Shown here: piece by piece, positions 1 through 5,364 of the stretch
How the letters are laid out: the number at the start of each line of letters is the position of its first letter
Numbering within the stretch: the stretch's first letter is position 1
The notes under the pieces: model-generated
The model's input: the letters and a program-made list of their open reading frames with translations, nothing else
Told to the model about the DNA's origin: nothing
Databases searched by the model: none
Position numbers and translations under genes: made by a program
Assembly: GCA_900553055.1 (NCBI GenBank)
Contig: USBV01000034.1
Coordinates: forward strand, 1 to 12,159
Reading direction: 5' to 3'
Source: an uncultured Phascolarctobacterium sp.
Lineage (GTDB): Bacteria > Bacillota > Negativicutes > Acidaminococcales > Acidaminococcaceae
DNA length: 12,159 bases

Positions 1-20
1 CTTTACATAGTAAAAAATAG
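1..20 (+). CDS. possible C-terminal end of a small type I toxin (partial)
   Basis: From position 3 an in-frame end reads Leu-His-Ser-Lys-Lys-stop (stop TAG at 18-20), directly before a bidirectional terminator. Short holin-like hydrophobic toxins of Bacillota often end in a basic Lys-rich tail at this place relative to the shared terminator. Only five codons are visible, so the call rests almost entirely on the antisense RNA-like unit that follows. It may be nothing. Confidence 0.22.
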
Positions 21-50
21 CCGCCCCCGGCAAGGTTCGGCTATTTTTTA
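11..50. terminator. bidirectional intrinsic terminator, possibly shared by toxin and antitoxin RNAs
   Basis: A perfect 13-bp stem pairs 11-23 with 38-50 around a 14-nt loop. The arms are TAAAAAATAGCCG and its complement, so the stem base supplies A6/T6 runs for termination in both directions. Confidence 0.75.
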
Positions 51-99
51 AAAATTTAGCATAAACCGAGGGCAACCGTCTATCGGTAGCACTCTTTCT
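11..99 (-). ncRNA. candidate type I antitoxin RNA (about 90 nt)
   Basis: A minus-strand promoter (106-133) would start a transcript near 99. It would run through a small hairpin (65-69 paired with 83-87) and end at the terminator 11-50. The GAGGGCAACCGTCTATCGGT stretch (68-87) resembles, from memory, a block often found beside holin-like (Hol_Tox) or Fst-type toxin genes in Bacillota, where two RNAs converge on a shared terminator. I could not verify this by search. The layout (short RNA, own promoter, shared bidirectional terminator) is what the sequence shows; the antitoxin role is inference. Confidence 0.45.
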
Positions 100-105
100 A
101 TGCTT

Positions 106-133
106 ATTTTACCACTTCATTGGCAAACTGCAA
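106..133 (-). promoter_or_regulatory. promoter of the candidate antisense RNA
   Basis: Reading the minus strand there is TTGCAG, a 16-bp spacer and TAAAAT. The -10 matches the consensus in 5 of 6 places; the -35 is weak. Confidence 0.42.
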
Positions 134-144
134 GAAAAATCATT

Positions 145-175
145 AGAGCGGCCAAAATCGGCCGCTCTTCTTCTT
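145..175 (+). terminator. intrinsic terminator, plus strand
   Basis: AGAGCGGCC (145-153) pairs perfectly with GGCCGCTCT (160-168) around a 6-nt loop, followed by TCTTCTTTTT. It could stop plus-strand transcripts that pass the terminator at 11-50. No complete plus-strand gene lies before it in the window. Confidence 0.75.
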
Positions 176-177
176 TT

Positions 178-395
178 TGACTCTAATGCACATAATTGAA
201 TATCACTGTATATCTGCTTCACACGATTTTACAAATCTTTCACATAACTGCCTTAACATTGTTACAACTTCTCCTCTTTGTTCGCCATTCGTTCATATTT
301 GAACATAGCCATACTGGTGAAATTGCAAGGGCTAAAAAGCGACGGAGAGATGCTCACTGGCGCATTATGCAGGAACGCGCTATCCCCCTAAACGC
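178..395. other. intergenic stretch without a supported gene
   Basis: Between the terminators at 145-175 and 396-425 I find no credible coding region. Open frames here lack ribosome binding sites or run through the SCIFF gene in the wrong frame. A very short minus-strand frame (about 18 codons, starting near 252) follows an AGAGGAG stretch but resembles nothing I know. A 5-bp inverted repeat, GTTCA(N4)TGAAC, sits at 291-304. If scfB were the next gene it would have to lie beyond position 1. Confidence 0.5.
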
Positions 396-425
396 AAAAA
401 TCCCCCGACCGCAGCCGAGGGATTT
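396..425 (-). terminator. terminator of the SCIFF gene
   Basis: On the minus strand AAATCCCTCG pairs with CGGGGGATTT (10 bp, one G-T) around an 8-nt loop and continues into a T run. It begins 14 nt after the SCIFF stop codon, so the peptide gene is probably monocistronic on its downstream side. Confidence 0.85.
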
Positions 426-439
426 GATTTGCTTAGAAA

Positions 440-586
440 TTATTTGCTATGTTCGCAAACTTGGTTGCCAACGGTGCAAGAAGTTTTGCAAGCGGATTGG
501 CAGGAAGCCGGGCATTCGCCGCAGCCGCCGGTGCGCAGAGTCTTTTTCAGCATAGCTTTATTAACAGTTTGGATATGTTTTCTCAT
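440..586 (-). CDS. scfA: SCIFF ranthipeptide precursor (six cysteines in forty-five residues)
   Basis: A 48-residue peptide beginning Met-Arg-Lys-His-Ile. Six cysteines fall at 22, 25, 29, 33, 37 and 44, inside the family block GGCGEC...SCQSACKTSCTVGNQ. This matches the SCIFF family (TIGR03973), whose members are substrates of the radical SAM/SPASM maturase ScfB. That enzyme links cysteine sulfurs to other residues by thioether bonds; the biological role of the product is unclear. The start is secured by GGAGG at 595-599, 8 nt before ATG. The first 19 residues are the basic, cysteine-free leader and the rest is the core. The gene has its own promoter (625-653) and terminator (396-425). No radical SAM gene is in the window: upstream is an unrelated exported protein, and 439 bases downstream hold no enzyme gene. 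The family call is firm; modification of the peptide here depends on a maturase elsewhere. Confidence 0.94.
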   Translation of the reverse strand: MRKHIQTVNKAMLKKTLRTGGCGECPASCQSACKTSCTVGNQVCEHSK

Positions 587-624
587 TTGTATTACCTCCA
601 AAAGTAAATATTATTACTCCTATA

Positions 625-653
625 TTTTACCCTGTTTTGCTCCCTTTTGCAAG
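625..653 (-). promoter_or_regulatory. promoter of the SCIFF gene
   Basis: Minus strand: TTGCAA (648-653), a 17-bp spacer and TAAAAT (625-630). The expected start lies near 618, giving a leader of about 30 nt with GGAGG. The promoter sits between the end of the exported-protein gene (684) and SCIFF. Confidence 0.75.
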
Positions 654-683
654 AGCTTTTTCTAACAGCCTTATTACAAATTA

Positions 684-1349
684 CTATTCTACCGTTATAG
701 ATTTTACTTTTTCCAAAGCTTTAGGAATAGCTTTCCTTGCTGCTCTATCAATAGACCCATTCATCATAGCATTGGATTTCCCTATTACTCTCTGCCTGTT
801 ATTAAAGACATACCCTTTCTGAGAGTGCTTATTAAACACTCTTAGAGTAACATCTAATTCTGCTTTAGTATTTATACCGCCTATCCAAAGATTCCAATTT
901 TGTTTAACTTGAGCAACATCAACCCTAGCCAATACTATACCGTCATATTCGCTATCTTTTAAAAATTCATCAAGTATAGGTTTGGTAAGTTTGACTTTTT
1001 TACCACTCTCTGCATAATCTCCCATAACAGCAAACTGGGGATTTGTTGCTTGCATTTGAGCCATTAACTCATCATATTTGGTTTCCCTAAACAAATCTAA
1101 ATCAGCCAAAAACTGACCATCACCTTGAACTGTAACATAACTGGGCACTTTTTCTTGAATGCTATTGACAACCTCATCTAAAACCTTCTGTTCAAAGTTA
1201 GCATGTCCCTCTGAATCCAAATAAAAAGCAAATCTTAACTGATTCCTTCCAGCCCCTTGTTGAATACTTTGAATACGATCTTTAAAAGATGATTTATTCT
1301 CAGATTCAGCAAAACATCTTACAGATGTTGTCATAAAAAGCAGCATCAT
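684..1349 (-). CDS. uncharacterised exported protein, start displaced by a one-base frameshift
   Basis: The open frame gives 221 residues, opening with a hydrophobic run (MMLLFMTTSV) and then Cys-Phe-Ala/Glu, a plausible signal peptidase I site. This first ATG has no ribosome binding site and lacks the basic N-region of a signal peptide. Both are found 32 nt upstream in another frame: GGGAGGG (1388-1394), ATG at 1381, then MKLLSKLTVF. The frames join if the T7 run (A7 at 1350-1356 on the plus strand) had one more T or the ribosome slipped back one base. The mature part is mixed alpha/beta. Its C-terminal half (VLARVDVAQV ... AELDVTLRVF, then an amphipathic helix of basic and alanine residues) is reminiscent of periplasmic CsgG/LpoB-like folds, but that is only an impression. 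The gene is clearly more AT-rich than the MFS and ligase genes to its right. No terminator separates it from the SCIFF promoter. Confidence 0.72.
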   Translation of the reverse strand: MMLLFMTTSVRCFAESENKSSFKDRIQSIQQGAGRNQLRFAFYLDSEGHANFEQKVLDEVVNSIQEKVPSYVTVQGDGQFLADLDLFRETKYDELMAQMQATNPQFAVMGDYAESGKKVKLTKPILDEFLKDSEYDGIVLARVDVAQVKQNWNLWIGGINTKAELDVTLRVFNKHSQKGYVFNNRQRVIGKSNAMMNGSIDRAARKAIPKALEKVKSITVE

Positions 1350-1394
1350 AAAAAAACAGTGAGTTTTGATAATAGTTTCATATCTATCCCTCCC
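1346..1394 (-). other. displaced start, T7 tract and -1 slippery heptamer
   Basis: Minus strand: GGGAGGG, 6 nt, then ATG (1379-1381), eleven codons (Met-Lys-Leu-Leu-Ser-Lys-Leu-Thr-Val-Phe-Leu) and TGA (1346-1348). The codons just before the stop contain T TTT TTA, the classic -1 slippery pattern X XXY YYZ. A backward slip by one base puts the ribosome into ATG ATG CTG, exactly the long frame, and yields a complete signal peptide. A T8 allele would do the same without slippage. It may also be a sequencing error or a fixed null mutation. Confidence 0.6.
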
Positions 1395-1411
1395 AAAAGG
1401 CTTATATTCAT

Positions 1412-1417
1412 ATTATA
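1412..1417 (-). promoter_or_regulatory. -10 element of the exported-protein gene
   Basis: A perfect TATAAT on the minus strand lies 31 nt before the ATG at 1381. No good -35 is seen 16-18 bp upstream, so the promoter may be weak or activator-dependent. Confidence 0.4.
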
Positions 1418-1495
1418 CTCCTAAAGATTATCCCACACGAGTTCATTGATTAGTTTTTATTAGAAAACGAAAAATCTATTATAATTGTAACAACA

Positions 1496-1530
1496 AAACA
1501 AAAAAGACTTCCCGTTTTACAGGAAGTCTT
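1496..1530 (-). terminator. terminator of the tRNA operon
   Basis: On the minus strand AAGACTTCC pairs with GGAAGTCTT (9 bp, 9-nt loop), followed by a T-rich tail. It starts 9 nt after the CCA of tRNA-Thr. Confidence 0.9.
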
Positions 1531-1539
1531 GCTTTAAAA

Positions 1540-1615
1540 TGGAGCTGATGACCAGGATTGAACTGGTGACCTTATCCTTACCAAGGATACGCTCTGCCGA
1601 CTGAGCTACATCAGC
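1540..1615 (-). tRNA. tRNA-Thr (anticodon GGT)
   Basis: A full cloverleaf of 76 nt: acceptor GCTGATG/CATCAGC, anticodon stem TATCC/GGATA around TTGGTAA (anticodon GGT), T-arm ACCAG TTCAATC CTGGT, discriminator T and an encoded CCA. It is the last gene of the three-tRNA operon, 5 nt after tRNA-fMet. Confidence 0.97.
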
Positions 1616-1620
1616 ATATG

Positions 1621-1696
<76 letters not shown>

Positions 1697-1705
1697 ATGA
1701 ATGGT

Positions 1706-1790
1706 TGGTGGAGAGGGTTGGATTCGAACCAACGAAGCGAAACGCGGCAGATTTACAGTCTGCTCCCTTTAGCCACTCGGGAACCTCTCC
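1706..1790 (-). tRNA. tRNA-Tyr (anticodon GTA)
   Basis: A class II tRNA of 85 nt: acceptor GGAGAGG/CCTCTCC, anticodon stem GCAGA/TCTGC around CTGTAAA (anticodon GTA), a long variable arm, the T-loop and an encoded CCA. First gene of the operon. Confidence 0.97.
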
Positions 1791-1806
1791 GTTTGCGACA
1801 AGAAAA

Positions 1807-1835
1807 ATTATACAGGATTATTGGCTATTTGTCAA
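1807..1835 (-). promoter_or_regulatory. consensus promoter of the tRNA operon
   Basis: Minus strand: TTGACA (1830-1835), a 17-bp spacer, TATAAT (1807-1812). This is a perfect sigma-70-type promoter about 16 nt upstream of tRNA-Tyr, as expected for a highly expressed stable RNA unit. Confidence 0.93.
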
Positions 1836-1912
1836 CAGGCTTTCGCAATTTTTTCTTGAGTAATCTTGTTAATAAGCTTAGCACAGCTTGCGCAAGCAGG
1901 GAGCTAGCACGC

Positions 1913-3136
1913 TTAGGCTGCTTTATGCTCGCGCGTAAAGTAGGAATATGCTCCCATGCACATCAAAATGCAGCCAGTTGCTACCAAAACATAGCGCGTT
2001 GTCATGACTGCGCCCAGCGCGCCACCCAAGAGCGGCCCCACTACGCCGCCAAACTGGTTGGCGCTGGTGGAAAGACCAAAGGCCTTGCCGCGCGTGGCTT
2101 TGTCGGTAACCACGGTCAAATTGGCATTAATATTGGGCACTGCACCCGCTAGGAATAAGCCATAGATAAACTGAATTGCGGCGAACTGCCACACGTCCTT
2201 GATAAAAACCTGGAAGAGGTTGATGAAGCCTGCGGTGAAGGTGACAAGCGCAAAAACGCGCACATAGCCATAGCGTTGCCCCCGCTTACCCCAAAAGGGC
2301 GCCGCCAGAATGCCGGCAAAGCCGGCTAAGGAAAAGATAACGCCGCTCATCTTCACAGCCTCATCCCCCATTGCTCCCATGAGCTGCCCCACATACATAG
2401 TAATAAGGGGCTGAATCGTCATGATGCAGGTTTGAATCATAAAGAACATGAACATAATAAAGCGCAGCTCTTTATTTTTGAGCGAGTCCTTTAAATCGTG
2501 CCACAGGCTGCTCGCGCTAAAGCTGCCCTTTTGCAAAATGGTCATATCCTTAACCACTAGCATGACAGCCACAGTGCCGGCAAACAGAGCCAGGCTACCC
2601 AAATAAAAGGACATGCGCATGCCAAACCAGCTCGCCATGTAACCGCCCATGAGCGGCCCCATGATGGTTCCCGAGGAGAGCGCAGTCTGCATCAATCCCA
2701 TGCCCCAGCCCATGCGGCTTTCCGGCAGCGAGGAAGAAGCCATGGACATGCACGCAGGCACAAAGCCAGCCACAATGCCACACAAAATACGCACGCCGAT
2801 AAGCTGGTACACATTTTGGCACACGCCGGTAAGGAAATAGGTTAAGGCGAGGCCGTAGCCCGCACGCAGGGCCATTTTGCGCTGCCCCACATGGTCGGCC
2901 AGCGCGCCCCAATAGGGAGCCATTACGGTGCAGCCTAAAAAGGTAACGGCAAAGCTGATGCCGGCCCAAAAATTAACCTCGCTTTGAGGCACTCCCATTT
3001 CCCGCATAATGTAAACCGGCAAAAAGGGAATGCAGCTGGTGTAGCTGGCGCAGCATAAAAATACTGCTATCCACAGAACCGGCAAATTCTTTTTCCAAAC
3101 TGTATTTTTTTCTTTTTCTTCATTAAATGATTCCAT
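1913..3136 (-). CDS. MFS multidrug exporter (DHA1 family, MdtG-like)
   Basis: A 407-residue membrane protein with about 12 hydrophobic helices, the size of a drug:proton antiporter. Residues 77-87 (GALADHVGQRK) are MFS motif A in the loop between helices 2 and 3. Arg116 sits in a motif B-like helix 4 (LIGVRILCGIVAG), and 156-165 (GTIMGPLMGG) is the motif C glycine/proline pattern of exporters. Together these point to proton-driven efflux of small toxic compounds across the cytoplasmic membrane; the substrate is not predictable. I chose ATG at 3136 because GGAG (3145-3148) lies 8 nt upstream; a GTG at 3145 overlaps that site and is unlikely. It is transcribed divergently from the ATP-grasp operon and has an extended -10 promoter. 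I see no clear terminator between its stop and the tRNA promoter. Confidence 0.88.
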   Translation of the reverse strand: MESFNEEKEKNTVWKKNLPVLWIAVFLCCASYTSCIPFLPVYIMREMGVPQSEVNFWAGISFAVTFLGCTVMAPYWGALADHVGQRKMALRAGYGLALTYFLTGVCQNVYQLIGVRILCGIVAGFVPACMSMASSSLPESRMGWGMGLMQTALSSGTIMGPLMGGYMASWFGMRMSFYLGSLALFAGTVAVMLVVKDMTILQKGSFSASSLWHDLKDSLKNKELRFIMFMFFMIQTCIMTIQPLITMYVGQLMGAMGDEAVKMSGVIFSLAGFAGILAAPFWGKRGQRYGYVRVFALVTFTAGFINLFQVFIKDVWQFAAIQFIYGLFLAGAVPNINANLTVVTDKATRGKAFGLSTSANQFGGVVGPLLGGALGAVMTTRYVLVATGCILMCMGAYSYFTREHKAA

Positions 3137-3171
3137 GCTAAGCACTCCACTTATATTTCTCTGATATACAT

Positions 3172-3180
3172 ATTATAACA
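3172..3180 (-). promoter_or_regulatory. extended -10 promoter of the MFS gene
   Basis: Minus strand TGTTATAAT: an extended -10 (TGn) next to a perfect TATAAT, about 36 nt before the ATG. No good -35 is present, consistent with an extended -10 promoter or regulator-dependent transcription. Confidence 0.6.
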
Positions 3181-3208
3181 CACCTCCTCAAGTGCAGCAC
3201 GCCAAAAA

Positions 3209-3236
3209 GTAACTTTGTCCACATTGTGTAACTTTG
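3209..3236. repeat. direct repeat pair between divergent promoters
   Basis: GTAACTTTG occurs at 3209-3217 and again at 3228-3236, 19 bp apart, roughly two helical turns. The pair lies upstream of both the MFS promoter and the ATP-grasp promoter and could be a regulator binding site. No regulator gene is adjacent. Confidence 0.5.
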
Positions 3237-3288
3237 CAAACAAAAAACTCACAAAAATATTTCCTTCTTTTAAATAAGTATTTTTTCA

Positions 3289-3317
3289 TTGACACCTCTT
3301 CACACAAAGTTTACAAT
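3289..3317 (+). promoter_or_regulatory. promoter of the ATP-grasp operon
   Basis: TTGACA (3289-3294), a 17-bp spacer and TACAAT (3312-3317). The start would be near 3324, giving a leader of about 72 nt. Confidence 0.85.
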
Positions 3318-3328
3318 AATGATAGAAA

Positions 3329-3359
3329 GCAAAGTCGCGAGTGTGGCTTTGCCTTTTTT
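3329..3359 (+). promoter_or_regulatory. possible leader hairpin or attenuator
   Basis: GCAAAGTC (3329-3336) pairs with GGCTTTGC (3345-3352) with one G-T wobble around an 8-nt loop, followed by CTTTTTT (3353-3359). It begins a few bases after the predicted start, so it could act as a weak intrinsic terminator before the operon. No alternative pairing is evident, so regulation by it is only a suggestion. Confidence 0.4.
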
Positions 3360-3395
3360 GCTATTAGGGAGGAGAAGAAGAAAGGAGCAACCCGT

Positions 3396-4706
3396 ATGCA
3401 GGATCTTATAAAATATACGGACAATATTAACAAGCTATTAGCTCGTTTCGGGGTTAAGTTTGGTATTTACAAGAATAATGTCTTTCATGAGCAGCTATTC
3501 CCCTTTGATGCCATCCCCCGCGTTATCACCGCCAAGGAATTTGAGGAAATGGAAAGGGGCTTGGTGCAGCGTGTAACAGCCCTCAACATGTTCCTGTATG
3601 ATATTTATCACGAGCAAAAAATCATTAAGGACAAAATTATTCCGGAAGAATTTGTATTTTCTTCCAAAGGTTATTTGCCCGAGTGCGCCGGTGTAACTCC
3701 TCCCGGCAATGTTTATTCCCACATCTCCGGCATTGATTTGGTGCAAGCTCAGGATAAAAAATGGTATATATTGGAGGATAATTTGCGCATCCCATCCGGT
3801 GCCAGCTATCCCTTGATTGCCCGCAAGCTGTGCCGCATTGCCAGCCCCCAAACCTATGCTAGCAATGCTATTGTTGATAACCGTAATTATGGCACGATGC
3901 TGGGCAATGTGATGAAGAGCGTTAACACAGGCGGCATAAATGTTATTTTGACGCCCGGCCGCTACAACGCCGCTTTCTTTGAGCATGCTTATCTGGCCGA
4001 AATGACGCATAGTGTTTTGGCAATGCCTTCGGATTTATATGTAGAAAACAGTCATGTTTATTATCGCGCTATGGATAAGCCGCAGCGTGTTGGTGCTATT
4101 TATCGCCGCATTAGCGATGAATACTTGGACCCGCTCACCTTCCTGCCGGAATCCCTCATTGGCGTGCCCAATTTGATGGCTGCTTACCGCGCCGGCAACG
4201 TGGCTATTATGAATACCCCTGGCAACGGCGTCGCCGACGACAAGGGCATTTATTACTTTGTACCAGCTATGATTAAATATTATCTGGGCGAAGATTCCAT
4301 TACTAATAACGCTCCCACCTATTTGATGTATTATCAAAAGGATAGGGATTATGCGCTGGCTAATTTTGAAAAACTGGTCTTCAAGGATGTTTCTGAGGCC
4401 GGTGGCTATGGCGTATTCTTTGGTCGCGATTTAGATAGCAAAAAGAAGGCCGATTTCATCGATTTGATGAAGGCCGAGCCGCGCCGCTTTATTGCCCAGG
4501 AAATAATCGACTTTATCGATTTGCCGATTATGGACAATGGTCAAGAGGTGCTGCGTAAGGCCGATTTGCGTGCCTTTGTGCTGAGCGGCAGCGATACCAA
4601 GGTTTGGCCCAGCGGCCTAACTCGTTTCTCGCGCAACCCGGATTCGTTTGTAGTTAACTCATCTCAAGGAGGAGGCTTTAAAGACACATGGGTATTATCT
4701 CGTTAG
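3396..4706 (+). CDS. circularly permuted ATP-grasp protein (COG2308)
   Basis: A 436-residue cytoplasmic protein of the circularly permuted ATP-grasp type 2 family. Family blocks: PFDAIPR (36-42), LEDNLRIPSG (126-135), YRRISDEYLDP (236-246), GNGVADDKG (276-284), a nucleotide-loop region around Lys330 and GGYG (336-339), and near the end NSSQGGGFKDTWVL (421-434). Relatives are predicted to form amide or peptide bonds using ATP; no substrate has been firmly assigned as far as I know. The start ATG follows AAGGAG with 9 nt spacing; the frame stays open upstream to 3234 but across the promoter, so that part is not coding. The protein begins at the segment INKLLARFGVKFGIYK, whereas many relatives carry about 40 further N-terminal residues, so it is a short version. 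Its last 19 bases overlap the Alpha-E gene, whose ribosome binding site lies in the codons for the QGGGFKD motif. Confidence 0.93.
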   Translation: MQDLIKYTDNINKLLARFGVKFGIYKNNVFHEQLFPFDAIPRVITAKEFEEMERGLVQRVTALNMFLYDIYHEQKIIKDKIIPEEFVFSSKGYLPECAGVTPPGNVYSHISGIDLVQAQDKKWYILEDNLRIPSGASYPLIARKLCRIASPQTYASNAIVDNRNYGTMLGNVMKSVNTGGINVILTPGRYNAAFFEHAYLAEMTHSVLAMPSDLYVENSHVYYRAMDKPQRVGAIYRRISDEYLDPLTFLPESLIGVPNLMAAYRAGNVAIMNTPGNGVADDKGIYYFVPAMIKYYLGEDSITNNAPTYLMYYQKDRDYALANFEKLVFKDVSEAGGYGVFFGRDLDSKKKADFIDLMKAEPRRFIAQEIIDFIDLPIMDNGQEVLRKADLRAFVLSGSDTKVWPSGLTRFSRNPDSFVVNSSQGGGFKDTWVLSR

Positions 4707-5359
4707 AAAAATCAAACCATCTCTATTGGCTGGGCCGCTACAGCGAGCGCGCCTTCACCACCATCCGCACCTTTATGGATGCTTATGACACGATGCTGGA
4801 CCAGGACCCCAATGCCTATAAGCATATTTGCGAAAAGCTGCATATTCCTGATGTGTATGGCAGCAAGGAGGTTTTTATCGTTAATTATCTTTTTGACGAA
4901 ACGGACCCCAACTCCATTTATAGCAATTTGTCCCGCGCCTGCGATAATGCCAGCGTTATGCGCGATATGATTAGCTCCACTGCCTTGGGCTATATGCAGC
5001 TGGCCTTGGACGTTATGGAGGACGCAAAAAAAGGAACCTTTTGCCTTTTGCATCTGCAGCAGGTTCTTGATGATTTATATGCATTTTGGGGCTGTATCGA
5101 CGATTATGTTGAAAGCAGCGCCTGCCGCAACATCATGAAAACTGGCAGATATATCGAAAGGCTTGACTTATACATCCGCTTGGATTATGATAAAAAGGCA
5201 ATGGAGCTTGCTTATGAGCGCATGGCTTATCGTCTGCAGCGCAGCCGTGCCGCTTATAACGAAGATAATTTTAGGATTGTCAGTGATGCTATAAATGATA
5301 AAAAGGGCGGTAACCTGAGCTTTATTCTACCGAACCTTAATAATATTTTTAAGGATTGA
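4688..5359 (+). CDS. Alpha-E domain protein (COG2307)
   Basis: A 223-residue, largely helical protein. The Alpha-E signature is clear: YWLGRYSERA (13-22), SRACDNASVMRDMIS (82-96) and KTGRYIERLDLYIRL (151-165). The family almost always accompanies COG2308 ATP-grasp genes and is thought to be a partner in the same peptide-ligation process; its activity is unknown. Most members I recall are near 300 residues, so this is compact, with a shortened middle. The gene overlaps the ATP-grasp gene by 19 bases. GGAGGAGG lies about 12 nt before the ATG, favouring translational coupling. Confidence 0.9.
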   Translation: MGIISLEKSNHLYWLGRYSERAFTTIRTFMDAYDTMLDQDPNAYKHICEKLHIPDVYGSKEVFIVNYLFDETDPNSIYSNLSRACDNASVMRDMISSTALGYMQLALDVMEDAKKGTFCLLHLQQVLDDLYAFWGCIDDYVESSACRNIMKTGRYIERLDLYIRLDYDKKAMELAYERMAYRLQRSRAAYNEDNFRIVSDAINDKKGGNLSFILPNLNNIFKD

Positions 5360-5364
5360 TATGA

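Noticed and set aside
200..260. Minus-strand 18-codon frame starting near 252 after AGAGGAG
   Set aside because: Spacing to the ATG is long (about 11 nt), there is no clear promoter or terminator of its own, and the peptide resembles nothing known.
291..304. Inverted repeat GTTCA(N4)TGAAC as an operator
   Set aside because: It is only 5 bp per arm, does not fit the LexA box, and is not placed at a promoter I can support.
196..555. Plus-strand open frame of 119 codons
   Set aside because: It crosses the SCIFF gene and its terminator on the other strand, has no ribosome binding site, and its sequence (hydrophobic start, then Arg-rich run) has no family look.
1880..1905. Palindrome GCTTGCGCAAGC as a terminator of the MFS gene
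   Set aside because: Short stem with almost no loop and no T run after it.
2595..2969. Minus-strand 124-codon frame inside the MFS gene
   Set aside because: Out-of-frame shadow rich in His, Arg and Cys; the MFS frame has clear membrane motifs over the same bases.
3234..3395. N-terminal extension of the ATP-grasp protein up to 3234
   Set aside because: The stretch covers the promoter and leader hairpin; the strong ribosome binding site and the family alignment place the start at 3396.
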